Shown: positions 1 to 10,282 of the stretch, piece by piece
Layout: every line of letters starts with the position of its first letter
Position numbering within the stretch: the stretch's first letter is position 1
DNA from: Flavobacteriaceae bacterium
GTDB taxonomy: Bacteria > Bacteroidota > Bacteroidia > Flavobacteriales > Flavobacteriaceae
DNA length: 64,000 bases
Assembly: GCA_017858055.1 (NCBI GenBank)
Contig: JAFMCA010000002.1
Coordinates: forward strand, 42,263 to 106,262
Direction of reading: 5' to 3'
The notes under the pieces: model-generated
Told to the model about the DNA's origin: nothing
Database searches by the model: none
Seen by the model: only the letters and a program-made list of their open reading frames with translations
Program-made: the position numbers and the translations under genes

Positions 1-383
1 TTGGCATGTTCTGCCTCTGCTTTCGCGAGCTTTGCCAAATCTCTTCTTCTTTCCTCTGTTAAAACAGGAATATTGATGATGATAGATTCTCCGTTATTCA
101 TAGGATTTAAACCCAAATTGGCAATCAATATGGCTTTTTCTATATCACTAATCAGATTTTTTTCCCATGGCTGAACAGCTAGCGTTCGAGCATCGGGAGT
201 ACTAATGTTTGCAACTTGGGAAAGGGGTGTCGGTGTTCCATAATACTCTACTTTGACTCCTGCTAGCATGATGGGATTCGCTTTTCCAGCGCGGATATTG
301 AGCATTTCTTTTTCTAAATGCGCAATGGCATGATCCATATTTTCCTTAGCGCTATCTACAATAAAGTTCATTTCATCTTCCAT
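1..383 (-). CDS. frr: Ribosome recycling factor (partial, C-terminus beyond window)
   Basis: The frame starts at the ATG at 383 and runs off the left edge, giving about 127 of the usual ~185 residues. It frees the 70S ribosome from mRNA after termination together with EF-G. Visible family landmarks are the N-terminal helix ending in HLEKEMLNIRAGKANP, the GTPTPLSQVANIS stretch and the INIPVLTEERRRDLAKLAK helix. It lies 9 bases downstream of pyrH on the same strand, the usual pyrH-frr order, and probably shares the pyrH promoter. The identification is secure; only the C-terminal part is unseen. Confidence 0.95.
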   Translation of the reverse strand, partial: MEDEMNFIVDSAKENMDHAIAHLEKEMLNIRAGKANPIMLAGVKVEYYGTPTPLSQVANISTPDARTLAVQPWEKNLISDIEKAILIANLGLNPMNNGESIIINIPVLTEERRRDLAKLAKAEAEHA

Positions 384-392
384 AACTGTGTT

Positions 393-1100
393 TTAAAGAT
401 CAACTCGGGTTCCAACATTTTTTCCTTCCAAAACGCGGTACAAATTATTGGGGGTATTCATATCAAAAACAATAATTGGCAGTTTGTTTTCTTGACTTAA
501 AGTAAAGGCTGTTGTATCCATGATTTTAAGTCCTTTTTTAAGCACTTCATCAAATGAAAGTTTGTCAAATTTGGTGGCTTTGTCGTTTTTTTCTGGGTCT
601 TCGTTATAGATACCATCTACTCGAGTCCCCTTAAGGATCACATCCGCATTGATTTCAATAGCGCGAAGTACTGCCGCAGAGTCGGTTGTGAAATACGGGT
701 TCCCAGTGCCTGATCCAAAAATTACTACTCGACCTTTTTCAAGATGACGTGTCGCTTTTCTTTTGATGAACGGCTCTGCGATTGCTTCAATTTTGATGGC
801 GGTTTGGAGACGGGTCGGTACATTGTTATTTTCCAAGGCCCCTTGTAAGGCTAAACCATTGATCACCGTGGCAAGCATTCCCATGTAATCTGCCTGTACT
901 CGGTCCATCCCTTTGCTGGCTCCAGAAATGCCTCTAAAGATATTTCCCCCTCCGATTACAATCGCTATTTCAACACCTTTATCGAAAACTTTTTTAATTT
1001 CTTTGGCGTACGTGTCAATTTTAATGGGGTCTATTCCGTGAGTTAAATCACCCATGAGTGCTTCGCCACTCAATTTTAAAAGAATTCTTCGATATTTCAT
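393..1100 (-). CDS. pyrH: UMP kinase
   Basis: This 235-residue cytoplasmic enzyme phosphorylates UMP to UDP in pyrimidine nucleotide synthesis. It belongs to the amino acid kinase fold: KLSGEAL at residues 9-15 and the glycine loop GGGNIFRG at 50-57 are visible, with [15 protein letters not shown] further on. I chose the ATG at 1100 (MKYRRIL), which matches the family N-terminus. The frame stays open upstream to 1172, but those residues lie across the promoter and look non-coding. It is followed directly by frr. Confidence 0.95.
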   Translation of the reverse strand: MKYRRILLKLSGEALMGDLTHGIDPIKIDTYAKEIKKVFDKGVEIAIVIGGGNIFRGISGASKGMDRVQADYMGMLATVINGLALQGALENNNVPTRLQTAIKIEAIAEPFIKRKATRHLEKGRVVIFGSGTGNPYFTTDSAAVLRAIEINADVILKGTRVDGIYNEDPEKNDKATKFDKLSFDEVLKKGLKIMDTTAFTLSQENKLPIIVFDMNTPNNLYRVLEGKNVGTRVDL

Positions 1101-1117
1101 TGAGAAAAATGTATTAA

Positions 1118-1125
1118 CAAATATA
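1118..1125 (-). promoter_or_regulatory. Bacteroidota -7 element for pyrH-frr
   Basis: Read on the minus strand this is TATATTTG, a perfect match to the TAnnTTTG -7 element, 17 bases before the pyrH ATG. No convincing TTG -33 element is seen at the right distance, so confidence is moderate. Confidence 0.5.
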
Positions 1126-1194
1126 AAAATTAAAGCAGAATTTGTCAGGCTCCGAAGGAACATTCTGAGCATCTGCCCTGAAAAATAAGTTTAT

Positions 1195-2070
1195 TTAATC
1201 TGAAAGAGCCTTCAGACTTAAATCGATACTTTTTGCGTCGTAGGTCAAGGCACCCATGGATATATAATCCACTCCTGTTTCTGCGACCGCAACAAGATTT
1301 TTAACCGTTATATTTCCTGAAGCCTCGGTGGGTTTCTTTCCTCCTATTTGATGGAGGGCCTGCTTTAATTCGGATTCGCTATGATTGTCTAATAATATCC
1401 TGCTTACAAATGAAAATGGAAGGACTTGTTCAATTTCATGTGCATTTCTACATTCCACAACAACTTCCAACTTTGTTCTTAACGGTTCTAAATAGCGCTT
1501 TGTTTTTTCAAGAGCTTGGGTCATACCTCCACAAAAATCAACGTGATTGTCTTTGATCATTAACGCATCAAACAATCCCATTCTGTGGTTCGTGCCTCCA
1601 CCAATTTCTACCGCCCATTTTTCAGCATACCTGAAGTTGGGTGTTGTTTTTCGAGTGTCCAAAAGTTTACACGAAGTGTGTTGGATCAGTTGTTGAAGTT
1701 CATGAGTCCTCGTTGCTATTCCACTCATTCGCTGCATGGTATTGAGCACCAAACGTTCGGTGGCTAAAATGGAACGTGTAGAGCCAGCTATAGTAAATGC
1801 TTGATCTCCGAGCTCAACCCTAGAACCATCTTCAACGAAAGGGGTAAAAACAAGTGCGGGATCGTACTGCTTAAAAATATGTTTCGCCAACTGCATTCCA
1901 GCAATGATTCCAACTTCTTTTACAAGTAGTACAGCATTGCTTTTAGAAGCTTCCTCAATACAGGACAGTGAACTGTGATCCCCAGAACCGATATCTTCTT
2001 TCAGAGCTTCATCGATAAAGTGCTCAAAGTGATTTTGATAACGCTCAAAGTAGTTGTTAGGCATAGTCAT
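1195..2070 (-). CDS. nadC: Nicotinate-nucleotide pyrophosphorylase (carboxylating)
   Basis: Quinolinate phosphoribosyltransferase makes nicotinate mononucleotide from quinolinate and PRPP, the third step of de novo NAD synthesis. The 291 residues match the family length. The DTRKTTPNFR motif at about 138-147, which binds quinolinate, and KDNHV are visible. The ATG at 2070 overlaps the nadB stop by 14 bases; a second ATG two codons later is equally possible. It is the last gene of a nadA-nadB-nadC run, so expression is probably coupled. Confidence 0.95.
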   Translation of the reverse strand: MTMPNNYFERYQNHFEHFIDEALKEDIGSGDHSSLSCIEEASKSNAVLLVKEVGIIAGMQLAKHIFKQYDPALVFTPFVEDGSRVELGDQAFTIAGSTRSILATERLVLNTMQRMSGIATRTHELQQLIQHTSCKLLDTRKTTPNFRYAEKWAVEIGGGTNHRMGLFDALMIKDNHVDFCGGMTQALEKTKRYLEPLRTKLEVVVECRNAHEIEQVLPFSFVSRILLDNHSESELKQALHQIGGKKPTEASGNITVKNLVAVAETGVDYISMGALTYDAKSIDLSLKALSD

Positions 2071-3610
2071 GATTGTAAAAAACTCCTCTGTTTTCGGTTA
2101 TTTCTTGGGATTGCTTGGTAATTAAATAGGCAATACTCACCATATTTCTCAGTTCACAAAGCCCATAGGTTAGTTTGTGTTTATTGTAAATCAGATTGAC
2201 CTTTTTATATATTTTATCAATTTGATTTTCTGCAAATTCGAGTCCTTCGTTTGTTTTAAATATCCCAACATATTTGGTCATCAATTGTTGTAATTCAAGC
2301 CGCAAGGACTTGATGGATTTAATTTCTGAACTGTTGGAATACGAATCCCCATCCCATTCGGGTATCGAGTTATAAAAATCGTGATCGGGGAGTTTTTGCT
2401 TTAAGGCCGATTGGACATCCTTCGCGGCTCGTCTAGAAAAAACTAATGATTCCAAAAGGGAATTGGAAGCCAGTCGGTTTGCACCATGTAAACCGGTCAT
2501 ACTGCATTCCCCGATTGCGTAAAGTCCCTTAAGATTCGATTCGCTGGAAGAATTCACTTTAATTCCACCACAAAAGTAGTGTGCTGCAGGAACCACAGGA
2601 ATGGGGTCTTTAGGCAATTCTATCCCAACACTAGTACAGGTTTCTAGTATGGTAGGAAAATGACTTTTCCATTGTTTCAAATCAATTTCAGAACCATCGA
2701 GCCAAACATAATCTTCTTTTTGTTTTTGGATTTCAGCTTGAATCCCTCGAGCGACAATATCTCGTGGTGCCAATTCCGCTCTGGGATCATTTTTAAGCAT
2801 AAAACGCTCTCCAGCCGTATTGAATAATTTTCCACCAGCTCCACGAAGGGCTTCTGTAATTAAAAAAGTTTGACCGTTGATCTGTGGTTTTAGAGCGGTG
2901 GGATGAAATTGCACATAAGGCAGTCGTTCCATCAATACTCGGGCGCGATATGCAGCACCTAAACCATCACCAGTAGCAATTTCAGGATTGGTTGTGTGGG
3001 AATACAAACTTCCTGCGCCTCCGGTAGAGAGAACCGTAATTTTGGCAGTGATTTTGATAATTTTCTCCTCTTCCTGAGAAATTACATAAGCACCATAACA
3101 GCGGTTTGCTTTCAACTTCGAATGATGATCAGTGATCAAATCTACCAAGGTGTGTCTTTCTAGTAGCTGTATATTGGGAAATGTTTTGATTTTTTCAATC
3201 AAGGCCTCTTGTATTTGGAGTCCTGTTTTGTCTTTGTAGTGAACGATTCGTTTTTCGGAGTGCCCTGCCTCATGAGCAAGGTCTAATTTCTGTTTTTTGG
3301 TGTCAAATTCAGTACCCCAGGCAATGAGTTCTTGTAATCGTTCATTCCCTTCTTCGACTACAAATCTAACAACTTCAGGGTCGCAGGAACCATCGCCTGC
3401 GGATAGGGTGTCTTCAATGTGTTTTTCAAAGGAATCTTTTTTAAAATCAGAGACTACAGCAATTCCACCTTGAGCATAGCGTGTATTTCCCTCATTCAGT
3501 TCATTTTTTGAAATAAGCACCATCGAAACCTCGGGATTTTCCTCAGCGAGATGTATGGCAAAAGTCAAGCCCGAAATACCTGTACCGATAACCAGTATGT
3601 CTTTGATCAT
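2057..3610 (-). CDS. nadB: L-aspartate oxidase
   Basis: This FAD enzyme oxidises L-aspartate to iminoaspartate, which NadA condenses with dihydroxyacetone phosphate to give quinolinate. The 517 residues show the FAD-binding GTGISGLTFA near residue 8, the substrate-loop phrase NEGNTRYAQGGIA near 39-51, HPTAL and the C-terminal GLHGANRLASNSLLE signature. These are typical of the succinate dehydrogenase/NadB flavoprotein family, with NadB-like length. It lies 2 bases after nadA and overlaps nadC. Confidence 0.95.
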   Translation of the reverse strand: MIKDILVIGTGISGLTFAIHLAEENPEVSMVLISKNELNEGNTRYAQGGIAVVSDFKKDSFEKHIEDTLSAGDGSCDPEVVRFVVEEGNERLQELIAWGTEFDTKKQKLDLAHEAGHSEKRIVHYKDKTGLQIQEALIEKIKTFPNIQLLERHTLVDLITDHHSKLKANRCYGAYVISQEEEKIIKITAKITVLSTGGAGSLYSHTTNPEIATGDGLGAAYRARVLMERLPYVQFHPTALKPQINGQTFLITEALRGAGGKLFNTAGERFMLKNDPRAELAPRDIVARGIQAEIQKQKEDYVWLDGSEIDLKQWKSHFPTILETCTSVGIELPKDPIPVVPAAHYFCGGIKVNSSSESNLKGLYAIGECSMTGLHGANRLASNSLLESLVFSRRAAKDVQSALKQKLPDHDFYNSIPEWDGDSYSNSSEIKSIKSLRLELQQLMTKYVGIFKTNEGLEFAENQIDKIYKKVNLIYNKHKLTYGLCELRNMVSIAYLITKQSQEITENRGVFYNHDYA

Positions 3611-3612
3611 TC

Positions 3613-4608
3613 TTAACTCAGTTTTAGCATTCGTTCAATAGGAAGTCTAGCTGCAGCAATAAGTTCTGGTTTCAAGATGATTTCAGGCAGTTCATATACC
3701 ATACAATTGTATAGTTTTTCAAGTGTGTTCAGCTTCATGAAAGCACATTCACTACAAGCGCAGGTATCGTCCTCAACGGGAGCTGGAATAAAAGTTTTAG
3801 TAGGGCATCGTTTCTTCATTTCGTGAAGAATTCCTGCCTCTGTAGCTACAATGTAGGTGTCGGAAGGGTCTTCAATTACAAATCGGAGGAGTCCAGCTGT
3901 ACTTCCTACATAATGTGCTATTTCTAAAACTGGAGATTCACTTTCAGGGTGTGCTATGAATTTAGCCTTGGGGTATTGTTTGGCTAATGCCACAATTTTA
4001 TCAAATGAAAAAGCCTCGTGGACAATACATGAACCCTCCCATAAGATCATGTCTCTTCCTGTCTCCTTGATCAAATAGCGCCCAAGATTTTTATCAGGAG
4101 CAAAGATGATCTCTTGATCTTTGGGAATGCTCTCAATCATTTTTACGGCATTGCTTGAGGTACAAACAAGATCACTCAGGGCTTTTATTTCTGCAGAGCA
4201 GTTGATGTAAGTGACAACTATCGCCTCGGGATGTTGTGCTTTAAATGCTGCAAAATCTCCTGGAGGACATGAGTCCGCTAATGAACACCCTGCTTTTAAA
4301 TCAGGTAAGAGAACTTTTTTTGTCGGATTTATAATTTTAGCAGTTTCTGCCATAAAGTGAACTCCTGCAAAAACGATAATATCAGCCTCCACTTTTGCTG
4401 CCTGTTGTGCGAGGTACAAACTGTCACCCAAGTAGTCTGCCAATTCCTGTATGGCAGCATCTTGATAGTAGTGCGCAAGCAAAACAGCATTTTTTTCCTT
4501 TTTAAGTTTCTGAATTGCGTTAGGCAAATCGAGAGTTGGATCGATAGGTGATGCAATAAATCCCCTTTTTTTAAGCTGGTTTAGCGTGATGTCGTTATCT
4601 TTTTTCAT
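3613..4608 (-). CDS. nadA: Quinolinate synthase A
   Basis: This oxygen-sensitive 4Fe-4S enzyme makes quinolinate from iminoaspartate and dihydroxyacetone phosphate. The 331 residues include the AHYYQD motif near residue 45, [12 protein letters not shown] near 107-118, INCSAE near 136-141 and the late [10 protein letters not shown] segment. Candidate cluster cysteines fall in the middle and C-terminal blocks. It sits 8 bases downstream of truB and starts the nadABC run. No NrtR or NiaR regulator site was recognised. Confidence 0.95.
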   Translation of the reverse strand: MKKDNDITLNQLKKRGFIASPIDPTLDLPNAIQKLKKEKNAVLLAHYYQDAAIQELADYLGDSLYLAQQAAKVEADIIVFAGVHFMAETAKIINPTKKVLLPDLKAGCSLADSCPPGDFAAFKAQHPEAIVVTYINCSAEIKALSDLVCTSSNAVKMIESIPKDQEIIFAPDKNLGRYLIKETGRDMILWEGSCIVHEAFSFDKIVALAKQYPKAKFIAHPESESPVLEIAHYVGSTAGLLRFVIEDPSDTYIVATEAGILHEMKKRCPTKTFIPAPVEDDTCACSECAFMKLNTLEKLYNCMVYELPEIILKPELIAAARLPIERMLKLS

Positions 4609-4616
4609 TGCAACAT

Positions 4617-5351
4617 TTAATTACTGGTCACACGTTTCATTGTTGATGCGGGTTCATTTAATACACTCATCATGCCAAAAGCATTTTCAATAGTATAAGT
4701 TCCGATTTTAGTTCTTCTAAGCTCAGACAAATGACCGCCCGATGCTAATGCTTTACCAAAATCGTGCGCCAAACTTCGAATATAAGTTCCTTTGCTACAT
4801 TCAACCCTAAACTCAATTTTTGGTAAATTCATTTGGAGTATTTCAAATGTGGAAACCGTTACTTTTCTGGATTTAATTTCAGGTTGTAAACCAGCCCGAG
4901 CATATTCATACAAGCGTTTTCCATCTTTTTTCAAAGCAGAAAATACGGGGGGATATTGTTCAATTTCTCCCCTAAATCGCCCCAAAGTCTGCTCAATTTT
5001 TTCCCTAGTAATATGTTCCGTAGGAAAATACGCATCAATTTCGGTTTCGAGATCAAAAGAGGGGGTGGTTGCTCCTAAGCATAGGGTACCAGTGTATTCT
5101 TTGCTTTGGTTTTGATACAATTCAATGGATTTCGTTTGTTTTCCTGTACAAACCAAAAGTAACCCAGTAGCTAAAGGGTCTAAAGTGCCTGCATGGCCTA
5201 CTTTTAACTTTTTTAATCCCGTTAGATTTTTAAGGTGCCAGCGTATTTTGTTGACCACTTGAAAGGAAGTCCAACCTAGGGGTTTGTCTAGAAGGAATAC
5301 CTGCCCTTCTTGTAGGGATTCTGCGGTAAACGTTTGTTTAAAAAAATCCAT
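4617..5351 (-). CDS. truB: tRNA pseudouridine(55) synthase
   Basis: TruB converts U55 of the tRNA T-loop to pseudouridine. The catalytic motif [12 protein letters not shown] puts the nucleophilic Asp at about residue 58 from the chosen start, and [14 protein letters not shown] and the [13 protein letters not shown] motif are also present. I chose ATG 5351 (MDFFKQTF). The frame is open to 5375, but a start there would overlap uppP by 38 bases rather than 14. The product is about 244 residues. It is part of the ftsX-to-nadC block. Confidence 0.93.
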   Translation of the reverse strand: MDFFKQTFTAESLQEGQVFLLDKPLGWTSFQVVNKIRWHLKNLTGLKKLKVGHAGTLDPLATGLLLVCTGKQTKSIELYQNQSKEYTGTLCLGATTPSFDLETEIDAYFPTEHITREKIEQTLGRFRGEIEQYPPVFSALKKDGKRLYEYARAGLQPEIKSRKVTVSTFEILQMNLPKIEFRVECSKGTYIRSLAHDFGKALASGGHLSELRRTKIGTYTIENAFGMMSVLNEPASTMKRVTSN

Positions 5352-6129
5352 AGATAAGCGTAAATCCTCCAACAATAAAACAATAAAAACTAAAATACTT
5401 CAACTGACTTTTTTTAACAAGAGCAATCATCCATTGACATGCAAAAACACCTGTAATAAAGGAAGCAAGAAATCCAACAAACAAAGGCAGAACCTCCATC
5501 TGTAAGGGAATCCCATCAAAATCAAGGAGCGATTTTGCCATACTTCCAAAAATAAGGGGGAGTACCATGAGAAATGAAAATTGAGCAGCTTTTTCTCGAT
5601 CAATTCCCAAGATAAGTGCTCCTGCGATAGTAGAACCACTTCTTGATATACCTGGTAGGATGGCTGTTGCTTGAACTATACCAATATAAAATGCTTTGAG
5701 CGTACCTATTTCGCCATTGGCTTTGGATGTTTTGTCAGCCCCAAAGAGGATAAGTCCTGTGAGCAAAAGCATGCTCCCTACCAAGATTAGATTTTGATCA
5801 AATAAGGAAGTAATCTGTTCTTCCAAAAACAAACCTACCAAAACAGCGGGAATCATGGAAATAATAATTTTAATCGCAAAAGCGTGGCTTTCATTTTTTC
5901 TTGGAACAAAAAGACCTTTGAAAATCCCCACAATTTCTTTTCGAAAAACGACTATAGTGCTCAAAGCTGTACCTACATGGAGGGCTATGGTTAAAAATAA
6001 ACTTTCCTGACCTAATGCATTCAATCCAAATAAGGCTTTTCCAAGTTCGAGATGTCCGCTGGAAGAGATGGGTAAAAACTCAGTAAGTCCCTGTACAACA
6101 CCTAAAACAAAGGCTTCAATTACACTCAT
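5338..6129 (-). CDS. uppP: Undecaprenyl-diphosphatase
   Basis: This membrane enzyme dephosphorylates undecaprenyl diphosphate to recycle the lipid carrier for peptidoglycan and surface glycans. The 263 residues are mostly hydrophobic, with about eight membrane segments. Both BacA/UppP signatures are present: GLTEFLPISSSGHLELG near residue 15 and PGISRSGSTIAGAL near 160. The start overlaps the end of the DUF3098 gene by 4 bases and the stop overlaps truB, suggesting translational coupling. Confidence 0.95.
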   Translation of the reverse strand: MSVIEAFVLGVVQGLTEFLPISSSGHLELGKALFGLNALGQESLFLTIALHVGTALSTIVVFRKEIVGIFKGLFVPRKNESHAFAIKIIISMIPAVLVGLFLEEQITSLFDQNLILVGSMLLLTGLILFGADKTSKANGEIGTLKAFYIGIVQATAILPGISRSGSTIAGALILGIDREKAAQFSFLMVLPLIFGSMAKSLLDFDGIPLQMEVLPLFVGFLASFITGVFACQWMIALVKKSQLKYFSFYCFIVGGFTLIYGFF

Positions 6130-6371
6130 TTTTTCGGTGTTTCTCTGGTTAATATGGAATACATAGCAATTCCAAAACCGATAAGCACTAAAGTAGGTGC
6201 TAAACGAATACGTCTAAAGTTAAAAATAGCTTCGTTAAAATAATTGGGGTCATCACTGCCTCCGCCAGTCATCAAAATAAATCCCAGGGCGATCACAAAT
6301 AAGGCAAGAAATAGAAATTGGTAATTTCGTTTTCCAAATAAAAATTTCTTTGACGAAGGTTTTGGATTCAT
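6126..6371 (-). CDS. DUF3098 small membrane protein
   Basis: An 81-residue protein with a basic N-terminus and two hydrophobic segments, around residues 17-36 and 56-72, separated by a short polar stretch (GGGSDDPNYFNEAIF). This layout matches the Bacteroidota-specific DUF3098 family, which commonly sits between ftsX and uppP. Its function is unknown; the context suggests envelope or division biology. It lies 9 bases downstream of ftsX. Confidence 0.85.
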   Translation of the reverse strand: MNPKPSSKKFLFGKRNYQFLFLALFVIALGFILMTGGGSDDPNYFNEAIFNFRRIRLAPTLVLIGFGIAMYSILTRETPKK

Positions 6372-6380
6372 AGGGCAAAT

Positions 6381-7259
6381 TTAATAAATGGCATCTGACT
6401 TTAAATTTAAATAGCGTTGAGTAGCAAAAAAAGTACTGATTCCAGTAATTCCGATTCCCAAAACGAGTACACCTCCAAAAACAATTCCTAACTCAAGGGG
6501 CTGATCTAGCATTTTAAGTTCTGGAAATCGTTGGTTGATTTTGACAAAAACAAGACTCAATCCGATTAATGCAATCAGGGAACTCATAATACCCAATCGC
6601 AAATGTGTCCATATGAAGGGTCTTCGAATAAAGGATTTAGTTGCCCCAACCAATTGCATGGTTTTGATAATAAACCGTTTTGAATAAATGGATAATCGGA
6701 TGGAACTGTTAATGAGTAAAAGAGCAATGCCGATAAAAAGTAGCGTGGTTATCATAAGAATGTATGAAATCCGCAAAATATTTTCATCGAGTAGCGTAAC
6801 TAAAGGCTGATCAAAAACGACCTCATCCACAAAATCTGCGGTTTCTAGTTCTCGTTGGGTTTGGGTTAGACTAAGAGTATTTACATAGGCTGCATTGAAA
6901 TAAACATCTACAGCATTGAGCAGGGGATTGTATCCTAAAAACTCTAAAAAATCTTCACCGATGTCTCTAGCATATTGGGCTGCGGCTTCCTCTTTGGATA
7001 TATAATTCACAGATTTTGTAGCGGGATCCAGTTGGATTTTCTTTTGCAATTGGGTGATTTCAATGTCTTTCGCACTATCCTTCAGATAGACCGTCATTAC
7101 AATTTGTTCTTTGAAGTAGGAAGCTACCTTTCTCGTGTTTAGCAAAAACAAACCTAAGACTCCTACGAAAAATAATACAAGACTGATGCTTACCACTACG
7201 GAAAAATACCCTGTGAGAACCCTTCTTTTTTGAAATTTTTCTTGAAAGCTTTTAGACAC
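6381..7259 (-). CDS. ftsX: Cell division protein FtsX
   Basis: FtsX is the membrane half of the FtsEX complex that activates septal peptidoglycan hydrolysis. This 292-residue protein has one N-terminal membrane segment (about 20-43), a periplasmic domain with the VNYISKEEAAAQYA phrase, then three C-terminal membrane helices, which is the FtsX/MacB topology. The ATPase ftsE is not in this window. The start is GTG at 7259, because no ATG fits. It heads the long minus-strand block to nadC. Confidence 0.92.
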   Translation of the reverse strand: MSKSFQEKFQKRRVLTGYFSVVVSISLVLFFVGVLGLFLLNTRKVASYFKEQIVMTVYLKDSAKDIEITQLQKKIQLDPATKSVNYISKEEAAAQYARDIGEDFLEFLGYNPLLNAVDVYFNAAYVNTLSLTQTQRELETADFVDEVVFDQPLVTLLDENILRISYILMITTLLFIGIALLLINSSIRLSIYSKRFIIKTMQLVGATKSFIRRPFIWTHLRLGIMSSLIALIGLSLVFVKINQRFPELKMLDQPLELGIVFGGVLVLGIGITGISTFFATQRYLNLKSDAIY

Positions 7260-7343
7260 TGTGAATGTTTATGTAAAAATAGGAAAGAATTGTAAGACGG
7301 CAACTTAGATAAAATAATCTTTTTACCATTCGATCAATAAGCG

Positions 7344-7351
7344 TATTTTTG
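7344..7351 (+). promoter_or_regulatory. Bacteroidota -7 element for leuS
   Basis: TATTTTTG matches TAnnTTTG. Transcription would begin around 7357, downstream of the TTG codon at 7349 that would otherwise be the longest start, which supports the GTG at 7385 as the real leuS start. Confidence 0.5.
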
Positions 7352-7384
7352 TGCCTTTCTACATCATCCAATATCATAAAACAA

Positions 7385-10201
7385 GTGGGATACGATTTCA
7401 AGAATATTGAAAAAAAATGGCAGGCTTATTGGGCAAAAAACCAAACGTTTAAGGCGAGCAACCATTCGGAAAAACCAAAATTTTACATCTTGGATATGTT
7501 TCCTTACCCTTCAGGGGCAGGGCTGCATGTAGGGCATCCTTTGGGCTATATCGCCAGTGATATCTATGCACGTTTCAAAAGACACCAAGGGTTTAATGTC
7601 CTTCATCCCCAAGGATATGACTCTTTTGGATTACCTGCAGAACAATATGCTATTCAAACAGGACAACATCCCGCTAAAACCACTCAAGAGAATATAGATC
7701 GTTACCGCCAGCAATTAGATCAGATGGGATTTTCATTTGATTGGAGTAGAGAGGTGCGGACTTCAGAACCTGATTTTTATAAATGGACTCAATGGATTTT
7801 TCTCCTTCTATTTGATCATTATTATTGTAAAAATACCGATAAAGCTCAACCCATAAGTTCCTTGATCGCCCTTTTTGAAAAGCACGGAAATAACAAGGTT
7901 AATGCGGTTTGTGACAGTTCAGTAGAACATTTCTCAGCTGAACAATGGAGGAGCATGACATCTCAACAGCAACAACACCTTCTTTTGTCCTATCGTCTAG
8001 CGTATTTGTCAGAAACGGAGGTGAATTGGTGTGCAGATCTGGGAACGGTACTAGCAAATGACGAAATCATTAATGGAGTTTCCGAGCGTGGGGGCTATCC
8101 CGTAACGAAGAAAAAAATGAAGCAATGGAGTATGCGTATTGGAGCATATGCCGAGCGTTTGCTTCAGGGATTAAATCAAATAGATTGGCCCGAATCCCTA
8201 AAAGAAATGCAGCGAAATTGGATCGGGAAATCCATTGGGGCTAAAGTTTTTTTTCAGATCGAAGGGCATAATAAGAAAATCGAGGTTTTTACTACCCGTC
8301 CTGACACCATTTTTGGAGTAACCTTCATGACCCTTGCTCCCGAGTTGGATTTGGTTCAAGAGATTACCCAACCTGAACAGAGAAAGGCTGTTGAGGCTTA
8401 TATTCAAGAAACCCAAAAAAGGACGCAGCGGGAGCGTATGGCAGATGTAAAGAACATTACGGGGGTATTTACGGGAAGTTATGTATTGCATCCGTTTACT
8501 CAAGAACGCATTCCCATTTGGATTGGAGACTATGTGCTTGCAGATTATGGAACTGGAGCAGTGATGGCAGTACCCTGTGGTGATCAGCGCGATTATGAAT
8601 TTGCCAAGGAATTCAACATTCCTATTAAAAATATATTTCAAGGGGTTTCTGTTGAAAAGGAGGCCTTCGAAGACAAGGGATCGACAATTATCGATCACTC
8701 TGATTTTCTAACAGGGCTTGCTTACAAAGAAGCGATGCAATCCGTAATACAAGCTTTAGAGAAAAAAGGATGCGGTGAGGGCACTACTAATTACCGACTC
8801 CGAGATGCAATTTTTAGCAGACAGCGGTATTGGGGAGAACCCATCCCCATGTATTACAAAGACCAGTTGCCCCAGCCTCTTGAGTTGAAACATTTGCCCT
8901 TACACTTGCCTGAAGTAGAAAAGTATTTACCCACTCCAGAAGGAGCACCACCACTAGGGAATGCACCCTATTGGGCGTGGGATACCGTCAATGAAAAGGT
9001 AGTTGAAAATTCACGAATCGATAACAAATCCGTTTTCCCTCTGGAGCTGAATACCATGCCCGGTTGGGCAGGAAGTTCTTGGTATTTTTATCGTTATATG
9101 GATGCTTCCAATTCGGATACTTTCGCAGGAAAGGAAGCGGTGAAGTATTGGAAAGAAGTCGATTTGTATTTAGGGGGAAGTGAACACGCTACGGGACATT
9201 TATTGTATTCGCGTTTTTGGCAAAAATTCTTATATGATCTGGAGCTATTGCCCGTTGAAGAATACGCCAAAAAGTTAATCAACCAAGGAATGATACTCGG
9301 AACTTCAGCCTTCGTTTATCGTAAGCCCGGCACCCAGACCTTCCTTTCCAAAGACGCAATACCGGAGGGGGTTCAAATGGAACCGATACGTGTCGATGTC
9401 AACCTCGTGAACAGCGCAGATGAATTAGATATTGAAGCGGTAAAACAATGGCAACCTCAATTTCAAAATGCTGATTTTGAATTAAAAAATGGGGTTTATA
9501 AAGTGGGTAGGGAGGTTGAAAAAATGTCCAAATCAAAATATAATGTTGTTAATCCCGATGCCATTTGTGAACAATATGGAGCCGATACATTACGGATGTA
9601 TGAAATGTTTTTGGGTCCTATAGAGCAAGCAAAACCCTGGAATACAGCAGGGATCTCTGGAGTCCACAACTTTTTAAAAAAATATTGGCGTTTGTTTTAC
9701 GACGACCAAGAATGGCTAGTCCACGAGCAACAACCTTCTAATAAGGAACTTAAAATTCTACACGAAACCATTAAAAAAATCACTTTTGACATTGAGCACT
9801 TCTCATTCAATACTTGTATCAGCGGTCTGATGATTTGTGTGAATGAATTAACGACTTTAAAGTGCCATAGTAAAGCTATTTTAAGTCCTTTAACCCTTTT
9901 ACTCTCTCCTTTTGCTCCTCATTTAGCTGAAGAAATTTGGGAACGACTGGGGAACAAAACGGATATCTCTCGGGTAGAGTTTCCTGTTTTCGAGGAAGGG
10001 TATTTGGTTGAGGACACCAAAAACTACCCGGTTTCATTCAATGGTAAAATGCGTTTTACTCTGGAGCTTTCCTTACAATTGGATCAGAAAGGGATACAAG
10101 AAGCGGTGTTGAATGACACGCGAACTTCAGAATATTTAGAAGGCAAAACACCTAAGAAATGGATTATTGTCCCCAATAAAATCATCAATATTGTCTTTTA
10201 A
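7385..10201 (+). CDS. leuS: Leucyl-tRNA synthetase
   Basis: This class I synthetase charges tRNA-Leu. With the GTG start at 7385 (MGYDFKNIEKKWQAYW) the product is 938 residues and matches the family N-terminus. The HVGH form of the HIGH motif is at about 48-51, the editing domain phrase TTRPDTIFGVTF is in the middle, and KMSKSKYNVV lies close to the C-terminal third. A long insertion precedes the KMSKS loop and another follows residue 130; both are, to my knowledge, common in Bacteroidota LeuRS. It is transcribed divergently from ftsX. Confidence 0.96.
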   Translation: MGYDFKNIEKKWQAYWAKNQTFKASNHSEKPKFYILDMFPYPSGAGLHVGHPLGYIASDIYARFKRHQGFNVLHPQGYDSFGLPAEQYAIQTGQHPAKTTQENIDRYRQQLDQMGFSFDWSREVRTSEPDFYKWTQWIFLLLFDHYYCKNTDKAQPISSLIALFEKHGNNKVNAVCDSSVEHFSAEQWRSMTSQQQQHLLLSYRLAYLSETEVNWCADLGTVLANDEIINGVSERGGYPVTKKKMKQWSMRIGAYAERLLQGLNQIDWPESLKEMQRNWIGKSIGAKVFFQIEGHNKKIEVFTTRPDTIFGVTFMTLAPELDLVQEITQPEQRKAVEAYIQETQKRTQRERMADVKNITGVFTGSYVLHPFTQERIPIWIGDYVLADYGTGAVMAVPCGDQRDYEFAKEFNIPIKNIFQGVSVEKEAFEDKGSTIIDHSDFLTGLAYKEAMQSVIQALEKKGCGEGTTNYRLRDAIFSRQRYWGEPIPMYYKDQLPQPLELKHLPLHLPEVEKYLPTPEGAPPLGNAPYWAWDTVNEKVVENSRIDNKSVFPLELNTMPGWAGSSWYFYRYMDASNSDTFAGKEAVKYWKEVDLYLGGSEHATGHLLYSRFWQKFLYDLELLPVEEYAKKLINQGMILGTSAFVYRKPGTQTFLSKDAIPEGVQMEPIRVDVNLVNSADELDIEAVKQWQPQFQNADFELKNGVYKVGREVEKMSKSKYNVVNPDAICEQYGADTLRMYEMFLGPIEQAKPWNTAGISGVHNFLKKYWRLFYDDQEWLVHEQQPSNKELKILHETIKKITFDIEHFSFNTCISGLMICVNELTTLKCHSKAILSPLTLLLSPFAPHLAEEIWERLGNKTDISRVEFPVFEEGYLVEDTKNYPVSFNGKMRFTLELSLQLDQKGIQEAVLNDTRTSEYLEGKTPKKWIIVPNKIINIVF

Positions 10202-10282
10202 TTTTGTTTTGTAAAGCATACGTTAAAATTTAAAAATAGCATTCGAAAGACCTGAATTGTATTATTTTTACAAAAAAAAATC

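Noticed and set aside
7349..7384. Longer leuS start at TTG 7349
   Set aside because: The extra 12 residues do not fit the family and lie inside the promoter's -7 element.
8198..8698. 166-codon frame antisense to leuS
   Set aside because: No recognisable domain, no promoter, and entirely within a secure essential gene.
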